Source: an uncultured Modestobacter sp. (lineage in GTDB: Bacteria > Actinomycetota > Actinomycetes > Mycobacteriales > Geodermatophilaceae). Taken from it: a stretch of 64,000 bases of DNA. Positions within the stretch are counted from its first letter, which is position 1. Each line of letters begins with the position of its first letter. Location: NCBI RefSeq assembly GCF_947486615.1, contig NZ_CANKUD010000009.1:62001-126000 (forward strand), given 5' to 3'. Made by a program: the position numbers and the translations under genes. This document shows positions 24,159 to 31,458 of the stretch, piece after piece. The notes below the pieces were generated by a model that did no database searches, was not told where the DNA came from, and saw only the letters and a list, made by a program, of their open reading frames with translations.

Positions 24159-25283
24159 GTGGCCTCCGTCGTCCCGAACAGCTCCCCGGCACCCGCCGCC
24201 GAGCTGACGGGCGCGTCCCACCCGGCGGCGGACGCCCCACCCACCGGGTCGTCCGCGCCCACCGGCTCGGCCGTGCCGCCGGGGTCGACTGCGCCCACGG
24301 GGTCGACGGCGCGGGGCGGGCAGCGGCCGGGCCGGCTGGACAAGCTGCCCACGCCGGTGCGGGTGCCGCTGCAGGTGCTCGGGCGGACGCTGGCGAAGGC
24401 GTGGCAGGACCGGATCCTCGGGTTGTCGGCCGAGGCGGCCTTCTGGCAGGTCCTCTCGGTGCCGCCGCTGCTGATCGGGCTACTGGGCTCGCTCGGCTAC
24501 CTGAGCTCGTGGATCGGCACGGACGCGGTCCGGGAGATCGAGGAGCAGCTGGTCAACGCCTCGGCGGAGGCGCTCACCCCGGCCGTCGTCCAGTCGCTGG
24601 TGCAGCCCACGCTCAACGAGATCCTCGCGCCGGGCCGGCTGGACGTGGTGAGCCTGGGCTTCCTCGTCTCGCTGTGGGCCGGCTCCTCGGCCACCGCCAC
24701 GTTCCTGAACACCTCGGTGATCGCCTACGACCAGCGGGACGTGCGGGGGCCGATCCGCACCCGGCTGATGGCGCTGTGGCTGTTCGTCGTCGGCCTGGTG
24801 CTGGCCGTGCTCACCCTGCCGCTGCTGGTGCTCGGCCGCGGCACGCTGGTCGGCCTGATGCCCCGGCGCTGGCAGGGCACCGCGACGTTGCTGGTCGACG
24901 CGGTGTACTGGCCGCTGGTCGTGGCGGCGCTCATCCTGGCGCTGACCAGCTTCTACCACGTGATCCTGCCCCGGCGGATCCCCTGGCACCGGCACCTGCT
25001 GGGCGGGGTGTTCGCGGTCGGCTTCTTCATCGTCGCGGCGCTGGTGCTGCGCAGCTACGTCGCCGACGTGCTCACCACCGCGCTGCCCTACGGTGCACTG
25101 GCGGCACCGATCGCCGCACTGCTGTTCTGCTTCGTGCTGGGCATGTCGATGCTGCTGGGCGCCGAGCTCAACGCCACCGTGGAGGCCCGCTGGCCGGCGC
25201 AGCAGCGCCGGCACGACCGCCGGAGCCAGCGCCGCCGGGCGGCCAAGATCGAGCTGGAGGCGCACAAGCTCGGCCTCCGCTGA
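24159..25283 (+). CDS. YihY/BrkB-family inner membrane protein (first copy)
   Basis: A 374-residue protein. The first 55 residues are Pro/Ser/Thr-rich and low-complexity. From residue 65 the YihY fold follows: amphipathic GLSAEAAFWQVLSVPP, then about six membrane helices, with SLWAGSSATATFLNTSVIAY in the middle and MSMLLGAELNATVEARW near the end. Family members were once called RNase BN, but that assignment is wrong; the role is unknown, perhaps envelope-related transport. GTG 24159 gives the only start near the terminator of the VanW gene; no Shine-Dalgarno is seen. A second paralogue is at 53697. Confidence 0.88.
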   Translation: MASVVPNSSPAPAAELTGASHPAADAPPTGSSAPTGSAVPPGSTAPTGSTARGGQRPGRLDKLPTPVRVPLQVLGRTLAKAWQDRILGLSAEAAFWQVLSVPPLLIGLLGSLGYLSSWIGTDAVREIEEQLVNASAEALTPAVVQSLVQPTLNEILAPGRLDVVSLGFLVSLWAGSSATATFLNTSVIAYDQRDVRGPIRTRLMALWLFVVGLVLAVLTLPLLVLGRGTLVGLMPRRWQGTATLLVDAVYWPLVVAALILALTSFYHVILPRRIPWHRHLLGGVFAVGFFIVAALVLRSYVADVLTTALPYGALAAPIAALLFCFVLGMSMLLGAELNATVEARWPAQQRRHDRRSQRRRAAKIELEAHKLGLR

Positions 25284-25302
25284 GCACCGGTCAGCCCTTC
25301 GG

Positions 25303-25356
25303 CCCCGTCCCGAGGCTCGTGCCGAGCTTGCGAGGCATGAGGAGGACGAGGTCCTT
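25303..25356 (-). repeat. Stop-proximal hairpin repeat, copy E (after DUF3039)
   Basis: On the minus strand, AAGGACC (plus 25350-25356) overlaps the DUF3039 TGA by one base. Outer stem: plus 25344-25351 with 25303-25310 (CCUCGUCC/GGACGGGG in RNA, one U-G wobble). The apex GCTCG-gca-CGAGC resembles copy D. It lies between convergent YihY and DUF3039. Confidence 0.75.
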
Positions 25357-25583
25357 CACTTCTTGAGCTGGTTGTAGACCTCCTTGCAGGCCGGGCACAC
25401 CGGGCTGCCGGGCTTGGGGCTCTTGGTCACCGGGAAGACCTCGCCGCAGAGCGCCTCGACCATGGTGCCCATGACGGCGCTCTCGGCGATCTGGTTCTTC
25501 TTCACGTAGTGGAAGACCTCGTTGGCGTTGCCGGTGTCGGCGTCGCGGACGTCCGGGCGCTCGAGGATGTCGGCGCTGCTCAT
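25356..25583 (-). CDS. DUF3039 protein
   Basis: A 75-residue protein: ILERPDVRDADTGNANEVFH, then YVKKNQIAESAVMGTMVEAL and a CGEVFPVTKSPKPGSPVCPA segment with CxxC. The Cys pairs suggest a metal site. DUF3039 is a conserved actinobacterial orphan; in Streptomyces and relatives it sits near the sigma factor/psuG locus (from memory). ATG 25583 has GGGAGCAGCCC upstream. It is divergent from psuG with 71 bp between the starts. Confidence 0.9.
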   Translation of the reverse strand: MSSADILERPDVRDADTGNANEVFHYVKKNQIAESAVMGTMVEALCGEVFPVTKSPKPGSPVCPACKEVYNQLKK

Positions 25584-25654
25584 GGGCTGCTCCCTCAGGT
25601 CTCGGGTTCGGGCCGGGATCCGGTCCGGAACGGGCTGCCCACCATGATGGCAGG

Positions 25655-26584
25655 GTGGCCCACCCCTTCCCCGGAACTCCGTCCGTCCTCTCCCCCGAGG
25701 TGGCCGATGCGCTCGCCGCCGGCCGGCCCGTCGTCGCCCTGGAGAGCACCCTGCTCGCCCACGGCCTCCCCCGCCCGCAGAACCGCGCTGCCGCCGACGA
25801 GGTGGAGGCCGCGGTGCGTGCCGGCGGCGCGGTGCCGGCCACCATCGCGGTGCTCGACGGCGTACCGCACGTCGGGCTGACCGCGGCGGAGGTCGACCGG
25901 GTCTGCGCCGACCCGGAGCTGGCCAAGCTCGGCGTCCGCGACCTGCCGGTCGCCGCCGCGCTGGGCCGCAGCGGCGCGACCACCGTCTCCAGCACGGCAC
26001 TGCTGGCCGCCCGGGCCGGGATCGGCGTCTTCGCCACCGGCGGGCTGGGCGGGGTGCACCGGCTGGCCAGCGACACCTTCGACGAGTCGGCCGACCTGGT
26101 CGCCCTGGCCCGCACCTCGCTGGTCGTGGTCTGCGCCGGCGTGAAGTCCATCCTCGACGTCCCGGCCACCCTGGAGCGGCTGGAGTCGCTGTCGGTGACC
26201 GTCGTCGGCTACCGCACGAACCGCTTCCCCGGTTTCTACGTGGCCGACTCCGGGTCGCCGGTCGACTGGTCGGTGGCGTCCGCCGCCGAGGCGGCCCGGG
26301 TGTTCGCCGCCCGCCGCGAGCTCGCCCCCGGCGCGGTGGTGGTGGCCAACCCCCTGCCGGTCGACCAGCAGCTGGACACCGAGCTGCACGATCGGGTGAT
26401 CGCCGACGCGCTGGCCGCCGCCGACGCCGCCGGCGCCCGAGGCAAGGACGTCACCCCGTTCATCCTGGGGCACCTGCACGAGGCCAGCGGCGGGGCGAGC
26501 CTGGAGGTCAACGTGCGGCTGGTGCTGCGCAACGCCGAGCTGGCCGGGCAGATCGCGGCCGAGCTCGCCGCGATCGGCCGCTGA
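25655..26584 (+). CDS. psuG: Pseudouridine-5'-phosphate glycosidase
   Basis: A 309-residue PsuG-family enzyme that splits pseudouridine 5'-phosphate to uracil and ribose 5-phosphate (reversible C-glycosidase). Family motifs: VALESTLLAHGLPRPQN (with the catalytic Glu and following residues), GAVPATIAVLDG, GATTVSSTALLAARAGIGVF ATGGLGGVHR and GVKSILDVPATLERLE. The last part VTPFILGHLHEASGGASLEV is also typical. It is 8 bp upstream of a PfkB kinase, so the two form a pseudouridine catabolic pair. GTG 25655 is used. Confidence 0.94.
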   Translation: MAHPFPGTPSVLSPEVADALAAGRPVVALESTLLAHGLPRPQNRAAADEVEAAVRAGGAVPATIAVLDGVPHVGLTAAEVDRVCADPELAKLGVRDLPVAAALGRSGATTVSSTALLAARAGIGVFATGGLGGVHRLASDTFDESADLVALARTSLVVVCAGVKSILDVPATLERLESLSVTVVGYRTNRFPGFYVADSGSPVDWSVASAAEAARVFAARRELAPGAVVVANPLPVDQQLDTELHDRVIADALAAADAAGARGKDVTPFILGHLHEASGGASLEVNVRLVLRNAELAGQIAAELAAIGR

Positions 26585-26592
26585 CTCCCACG

Positions 26593-27477
26593 GTGGCCGC
26601 GTCGCGGGTCGTCGTCGTCGGTGACGTGTGCACCGACGTCGTCGTCCTGCTTTCCGGGGAGCCGGCGCCGGGCTCGGACCGGCCGGCGGCGATCAGCACC
26701 GCCGGGGGCGGCGCCGGGGCGAACGTGGCCGCGCACCTGGCGGCCCTCGGGACGCCGGTGACGCTGGCCGGGTGCGTGGGCGACGACCTGCCCGGGGAGG
26801 CGCTGCGCGCCGGGCTCGCGGCGGCCGGCGTGCAGCTGGCGCTGCGGACCGTGCCCGGTGCGCCGACCGGCACCATCGTCAGCCTCGTCGAGCCGGGCGG
26901 GGAGCGCAGCTTCCTGGCCGACCGGGGCGCCAACCTGGCGCTGCAGGCCGCCGACGTGCCCACCCCGGTCCGCGGCGGGCACCTGCACCTGTCCGGCTAC
27001 ACGCTGCTGGCGCCCGGGCCGCGGGCCGCCGGGCTGGCGGCGCTGGCCCGGGCCCGGGCGGCGGACTGCACCGTGTCGGTCGACCCGGCGTCCACCGGCC
27101 CGCTGGCTGCGCACGGCGTCGACCGGTGGCTGGCCGAGACCGCGGCGGCCACCCTGTTGCTGCCCAACGCCGACGAGGCGCGGCTGCTCACCGGCTGCGC
27201 GGACCCGGCCGCGGCGGCCCGGGCACTCGCCGCCCGGCACCCGGTGGTGGTGGTCACCCTGGGGGCGGACGGCGCGCTCTGGGCCGCCGGTGACGAGCTC
27301 GTGCACCGCCCGGCGCACCCCGCCGTCGTCGTCGACACGACCGGTGCGGGTGATGCGTTCACCGCGGGCGTGCTGGCCGCCTGGACGTCGTCCGGCGGGC
27401 GGCCGGACCCGCTGCGCGCGCTGGACGCGGGGCTGGCCCGGGCCGCCGAGGTGGTGGCCCGGCCCGGGGCCCGCTGA
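26593..27477 (+). CDS. PfkB-family kinase, probable pseudouridine kinase
   Basis: A 294-residue ribokinase-fold protein: N-terminal STAGGGAGANVAAHLAALG substrate motif, and the C-terminal PfkB signature VDTTGAGDAFTAGVLAAWTS with catalytic Asp. Substrate cannot be read from motifs, but the 8-bp spacing to psuG makes it the likely PsuK, phosphorylating pseudouridine to the PsuG substrate. Ribokinase or adenosine kinase activity are the alternatives. It is convergent with DUF3099; only 1 bp separates the stops. Confidence 0.88.
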   Translation: MAASRVVVVGDVCTDVVVLLSGEPAPGSDRPAAISTAGGGAGANVAAHLAALGTPVTLAGCVGDDLPGEALRAGLAAAGVQLALRTVPGAPTGTIVSLVEPGGERSFLADRGANLALQAADVPTPVRGGHLHLSGYTLLAPGPRAAGLAALARARAADCTVSVDPASTGPLAAHGVDRWLAETAAATLLLPNADEARLLTGCADPAAAARALAARHPVVVVTLGADGALWAAGDELVHRPAHPAVVVDTTGAGDAFTAGVLAAWTSSGGRPDPLRALDAGLARAAEVVARPGAR

Positions 27478-27478
27478 C

Positions 27479-27823
27479 TCACATGTCGATGACGCGGGCC
27501 CTGCTGCTGCCGGACTCGAGGATCCGGTCCGGTGCCGGCGGCCGGTAGCGGTTCGGGTCGATCTTCTTCTTCGGCGGCCGGTCGTTGGCCATCACCACCG
27601 CGACCCAGGGCAGCACGGTGCCCAGGACCGCGAAGACGGCCATCAGCCAGATCGAGTACTGGTAGGTGAGCGCGGCCAGCACGAGGCTGACGCCACGGAT
27701 CAGCATGGTGATCGCGTAGCGCTTCTTGCGGGCCGCGTGCTGGTCGGCCCGGCTGGGCTCGGCCTCGGTGATGAGCAGCGGCTCGTTGCTGTCGTGCCGG
27801 CCGACGGACTGGCTGGAGGCCAC
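27479..27823 (-). CDS. DUF3099 membrane protein
   Basis: A 114-residue protein with a DUF3099 pattern: PLLITEAEPSRADQHAARKK, then KRYAITMLIRGVSLVLAALT and two membrane helices (YSIWLMAVFAVLGTVLPWVA), ending with a basic/proline tail that includes PPKKKIDPNRYRPP. Function unknown; it is a widespread small actinobacterial membrane protein. GTG 27823 is at the conserved N-terminus. The 149 bp upstream to the next stop contain a GGAGC/GCTCC hairpin. Confidence 0.88.
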   Translation of the reverse strand: MASSQSVGRHDSNEPLLITEAEPSRADQHAARKKRYAITMLIRGVSLVLAALTYQYSIWLMAVFAVLGTVLPWVAVVMANDRPPKKKIDPNRYRPPAPDRILESGSSRARVIDM

Positions 27824-27972
27824 GGATGCCCTTCCCTGGACTGGCCGGGGGAAGGGCGGCGGTGGTCGGCTCCCGTGGTGCGACCGGCCCCCGGAGCCCC
27901 CGGCTCCTGCGGTCCATCGTGCCACTCGATCGTGCGCCATGCAGCGGCTCGGCAGACCCGCTGCCGGGCGAC

Positions 27973-28572
27973 TCAGCCGACCGGGGCCTTCGCCGCGCGG
28001 GCCTCCTTGGCGGCCTGCTTGGCCGCCTGCTTGAACGCCCGCACCTCGGCCAGGGACGCCGGGTCGGTGATGTCGGCGACCGACCGGCGGGCGCCCTCCA
28101 GGCCGTAGTCCCCGGCGGCCTCCCGCCAGCCGGGCGGGGTGACGCCGCACTGCTTGCCCAGCAGGGCCAGGAAGATCGTCGCCTTCTGCGCGCCGAAGCC
28201 GGGCAGCTCCCGCAGCCGCCGCAGCAGGGTCGCGCCGTCCGGGGCATCGGTCCAGACCGCGTCGGCCCGGCCGTCGTACCGCTCCACCAGCGCCCGGGCC
28301 AGCTCCTGGGTGCGGGCGGCCATCGACCCGGGGTAGCGGTGCACCGCGGGCGGCCCCTGGAAGAGCCGGGCCAGCTCCGCCGGGTCGCACTCGGCGAGCT
28401 CGACCGCGGACAGCGTCTGCACACCCAGCCGGTCGGCCAGCAGCCGCGGCCCGGCGAACGCACGCTCCATCGGGAACTGCTGGTCCAGCAGCATCCCGAT
28501 CAGCAGCGCCAGCGGGTCACGGCCGAGCAGCTCGTCGGCGACGTCGTCCTGGGAGATGCGGAGGGTCGGCAC
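27973..28572 (-). CDS. HhH-GPD-type DNA glycosylase-like protein
   Basis: A 199-residue protein of the HhH-GPD superfamily: EctoD-like helical start (LALLIGMLLDQQFPMERAFA), then the helix-hairpin-helix LRELPGFGAQKATIFLALLG. The size and the Lys/Ala-rich tail fit the short actinobacterial HhH-GPD-type base-excision proteins. These should bind DNA and may remove damaged bases, but I cannot place the catalytic Asp confidently, so the activity is inferred. It is separated by 39 bp from DUF808. Confidence 0.88.
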   Translation of the reverse strand: MPTLRISQDDVADELLGRDPLALLIGMLLDQQFPMERAFAGPRLLADRLGVQTLSAVELAECDPAELARLFQGPPAVHRYPGSMAARTQELARALVERYDGRADAVWTDAPDGATLLRRLRELPGFGAQKATIFLALLGKQCGVTPPGWREAAGDYGLEGARRSVADITDPASLAEVRAFKQAAKQAAKEARAAKAPVG

Positions 28573-28611
28573 GCAGCAGATCCTGCCGCACCGGCCCGCC
28601 CACCCCTGCGG

Positions 28612-29568
28612 TCAGTGCGCCTTCGCGCCGCTCGCCTCGTCCGCCGTGCGCCGGTGCAGGGTCAGGCTCAGCACCGTCACCACGATCGCGCCCACGACCA
28701 GCCCGAGCAGCGCGCTGCCCAGGGTGTTGACCACCCAGCCGATGACCGAGCCGAGCGCGCCGGTGGCGTCGGCCGCGGCCTCCTCCAGGTGGTGCACGAC
28801 CTCGTAGAGGACGTGCAGGCCCAGCTCGTCGGTGCCCACCAGCAGGATGTGGCCACCGACCCAGAGCATCGCCGCGGTGCCGACCACGGTGAGCGCGCTG
28901 AGCAGCTTCGGCATGCCCTTGACCAGCCCGCGCCCGAACCGGGCCACGCCCGCACTGGACCGCTGGGCCAGGTGCAGCCCGACGTCGTCCATCTTCACGA
29001 TGAGGCCGACGACGCCGTAGACGAGCACGGTGATCCCGAGCGCGACGATCGCCAGGATGATCGCGCGGGACCAGAAGCCCTGGTCCACCACCTCGTTCAG
29101 CGAGATCACCATGATCTCGGCGGAGAGGATGAAGTCGGTGCGCACCGCCCCGGTGACGATCGTCTTCTCGTCCGGGAGCGCCTCCTCCACCGACGCGTGG
29201 GCCTCGTCGTGGCCCTTGACCCGGTGCCAGATCTTCTCCGCGCCCTCGTAGCAGAGGTAGGCGCCACCGACCATCAGGATCGGGGTGAGCAGGAAGGGCA
29301 GGAACTCACTCAGCAGCAGGATCGCCGGCAGGATGATCAGCAGCTTGTTGCGGAGCGAGCCGACAGCGATCTTGCGGATGATCGGCAGCTCACGGTCGGC
29401 GTTCAGCCCGTGCACGTACTGCGGGGTGACCGCGGTGTCGTCGACCACCACCCCGGCGGCCTTCACGCTGGCCCGCCCGGCAGCGGCCCCGATGTCGTCG
29501 ATCGAGGCCGCGGCCGCGCGCGCCAGCACCGCCACGTCGTCCAGGAGTGCCACCAGTCCACCCGCCAC
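28612..29568 (-). CDS. DUF808 (YedI-like) inner membrane protein
   Basis: A 318-residue DUF808 protein: GGLVALLDDVAVLARAAAAS and DDIGAAAGRASVKAAGVVVD at the N-terminus, then TPQYVHGLNADRELPIIRKI and several membrane helices (LLIILPAILLLSEFLPFLLT; AIILAIVALGITVLVYGVVG; LLSALTVVGTAAMLWVGGHI). Function unknown. GTG 29568 follows CGTTCCTCC-type complement (Shine-Dalgarno GGAACCTCCC on the minus strand). It is divergent from dtd. Confidence 0.9.
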   Translation of the reverse strand: MAGGLVALLDDVAVLARAAAASIDDIGAAAGRASVKAAGVVVDDTAVTPQYVHGLNADRELPIIRKIAVGSLRNKLLIILPAILLLSEFLPFLLTPILMVGGAYLCYEGAEKIWHRVKGHDEAHASVEEALPDEKTIVTGAVRTDFILSAEIMVISLNEVVDQGFWSRAIILAIVALGITVLVYGVVGLIVKMDDVGLHLAQRSSAGVARFGRGLVKGMPKLLSALTVVGTAAMLWVGGHILLVGTDELGLHVLYEVVHHLEEAAADATGALGSVIGWVVNTLGSALLGLVVGAIVVTVLSLTLHRRTADEASGAKAH

Positions 29569-29722
29569 GGGAGGTTCCTTCCGATCGGTTGCGCACTCGC
29601 GTGCTGTCGGAGGACATGGTGGACGATCCGGCGGTGCCACGCGCGGGCGCCGCACCCGTCCGGGTCACCGAAGTCCGGCACGCCCGCGCGGCCGGGGCGC
29701 CGGGTCGGCGAGGATCGACGGC

Positions 29723-30154
29723 GTGCGTGCGGTGGTGACCCGGGTCAGCGAGGCGTCGGTGACGGTGGACGGCGAGGTGGTCGGCGCGATCGGCGCGGGC
29801 CTGCTGGCCCTCGTCGGGGTCGGCCGGGACGACGACGTCGCCCGGGCCCGCGCGCTCGGGAAGAAGCTGCACGAGCTGCGCGTCTTCCCCACCGACGACG
29901 GTGCCCGCTCGGTCGGTGACCTCGGCCTGGGGGTGCTGGTGGTCAGCCAGTTCACCCTCTACGCCGACACCCGGAAGGGACGCCGTCCCTCGTGGGCCGA
30001 CGCGGCGCCCGGGGAGCTGGCCGAGCCGCTGGTCGACGAGGTGGTCGCCGAGCTGCGCCGGCGGGGCACCGAGGTCGGCACCGGCCGGTTCGGCGCCCGG
30101 ATGTCGGTGGCCTCGGTGAACGAGGGGCCGATGACCCTGCAGCTGGAGGTCTAG
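29723..30154 (+). CDS. dtd: D-aminoacyl-tRNA deacylase
   Basis: A 143-residue DTD enzyme that removes D-amino acids (and mischarged Gly) from tRNAs. Motifs: N-terminal MRAVVTRVSEASVTVDGEVV, catalytic SQFTLYADTRKGRRPSW and the C-terminal NEGPMTLQLEV with the cross-subunit Gly-Pro. The GTG at 29723 has no good Shine-Dalgarno but lies exactly at the conserved first strand. It precedes sigB in the same direction with a 264-bp gap. Confidence 0.95.
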   Translation: MRAVVTRVSEASVTVDGEVVGAIGAGLLALVGVGRDDDVARARALGKKLHELRVFPTDDGARSVGDLGLGVLVVSQFTLYADTRKGRRPSWADAAPGELAEPLVDEVVAELRRRGTEVGTGRFGARMSVASVNEGPMTLQLEV

Positions 30155-30249
30155 CCACCGGCGGAGCGGGGTACCACACCGCTGTCACTCGCTTCCGGAG
30201 CGCACGCAGAGTCGCCGACCTGGACGTTGCCTGTGAGTCCTCGCGCCCC

Positions 30250-30275
30250 GGAACACGCGCCCCGGCAGGTCCGTT
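30250..30275 (+). promoter_or_regulatory. SigE/SigH-like promoter upstream of sigB
   Basis: GGAAC (30250-30254), 17 nt, CGTT (30272-30275) matches the ECF/SigH-type consensus (GGAAC-N16/17-GTT) known at mycobacterial stress promoters including sigB. It would give a 5' leader of about 140 nt before GTG 30419. Confidence 0.5.
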
Positions 30276-30418
30276 GCACACGATGTACCACACGGACAGA
30301 ACGACCGGAGAGCCACCCGGCTGATCCCGGACGACGCTCTGACCTCCACCGGGGTGCACCGCCAGACCACCCACGACGGCGACGCATCCGGACCCCGAAG
30401 CAAGGACGAAGACTCATC

Positions 30419-31402
30419 GTGACCGTGCTGCAGTCCTCCCCCACCGACACCCTCGAGGTGCGTTCCCCGCGCCGCGCCCCGGACACCAGTGGCCTGGTGT
30501 CGACGGACCTGGTGCGCGTCTACCTCAACACCATCGGCAAGACCGCGCTGCTGACCGCCGAGCAGGAGGTCGAGCTGGCCAAGCGGATCGAGGCCGGCCT
30601 CTACGCCGACCGGCTGCTGAACGAGAAGAAGCTGACCCCGGCGCTGACCCGGGACTACAAGCTGCTCGCGGCGGACGGCAAGGCGGCCAAGGCCCACCTG
30701 CTCGAGGCGAACCTCCGCCTGGTCGTCTCGGTGGCCAAGCGCTACACCGGCCACGGCATGACGTTCCTGGACCTCATCCAGGAGGGCAACGTCGGCCTGA
30801 TCCGCGCCGTGGAGAAGTTCGACTACACCAAGGGCTTCAAGTTCTCGACCTACGCCACCTGGTGGATCCGCCAGGCCATCACCCGGGCGATGGCCGACTC
30901 CGGACGGACGATCCGGCTGCCCGTCCACCTGGCCGAGCAGGTCAACAAGGTGGTGCGCACCCGCCGCCGGATCCACCAGGAGCTGGAGCGGGAGCCCACC
31001 CCCGAGGAGCTGGGCCTCGAGCTCGACATGACCCCCGAGCGGATCACCGAGCTGCTCGAGTACTCCCGCGACCTGGTCTCCCTCGACCAGACCGTCGGTG
31101 CCGACGAGGAGTCCCGGCTCGGTGACTTCATCGAGGACGCCGACGCCGCGGTCGCCGAGGACGCCGTCGCCTTCCAGATGATGAAGGGCGACGTGCGCAA
31201 CGTGCTGGAGACCCTCGAGGAGCGGGAGCGGGACGTGGTGATCATGCGGTTCGGTCTCGACGGCGGCCAGCCGCGCACGCTCGAGCAGATCGGCAAGCGC
31301 TTCGGCCTCTCCCGCGAGCGGGTGCGGCAGATCGAGCGCGAGACGATGACCAAGCTCCGCGCCCCGCAGCGCGCCGACGCCCTCCGGGACTACCTGGGCT
31401 GA
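30419..31402 (+). CDS. sigB: Group 2 principal-like sigma factor (SigB type)
   Basis: A 327-residue sigma-70 factor that lacks the long N-terminal extension of SigA. Region 1.2 [20 protein letters not shown]; region 2 [20 protein letters not shown] and [20 protein letters not shown]; region 3 [20 protein letters not shown]; region 4 [20 protein letters not shown], ending RDYLG. High similarity to SigA explains the shared motifs. It is a non-essential stress/stationary-phase sigma in relatives. Position next to dtd, acuC and ideR fits SigB of mycobacteria (Rv2710-ideR Rv2711). Confidence 0.93.
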   Translation: MTVLQSSPTDTLEVRSPRRAPDTSGLVSTDLVRVYLNTIGKTALLTAEQEVELAKRIEAGLYADRLLNEKKLTPALTRDYKLLAADGKAAKAHLLEANLRLVVSVAKRYTGHGMTFLDLIQEGNVGLIRAVEKFDYTKGFKFSTYATWWIRQAITRAMADSGRTIRLPVHLAEQVNKVVRTRRRIHQELEREPTPEELGLELDMTPERITELLEYSRDLVSLDQTVGADEESRLGDFIEDADAAVAEDAVAFQMMKGDVRNVLETLEERERDVVIMRFGLDGGQPRTLEQIGKRFGLSRERVRQIERETMTKLRAPQRADALRDYLG

Positions 31403-31411
31403 GCCGACGAC

Positions 31412-31455
31412 GACAGCGCCCCTGCCCCCCTGCCCTGGTGGGTGGGGGCTCTGTC
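31412..31455. terminator. Bidirectional terminator between sigB and the GNAT/synthetase gene
   Basis: GACAGCGCCCC (31412-31422) pairs with GGGGCTCTGTC (31445-31455), 10 of 11 bases, between two convergent stop codons. Confidence 0.65.
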
Positions 31456-31458
31456 GCG

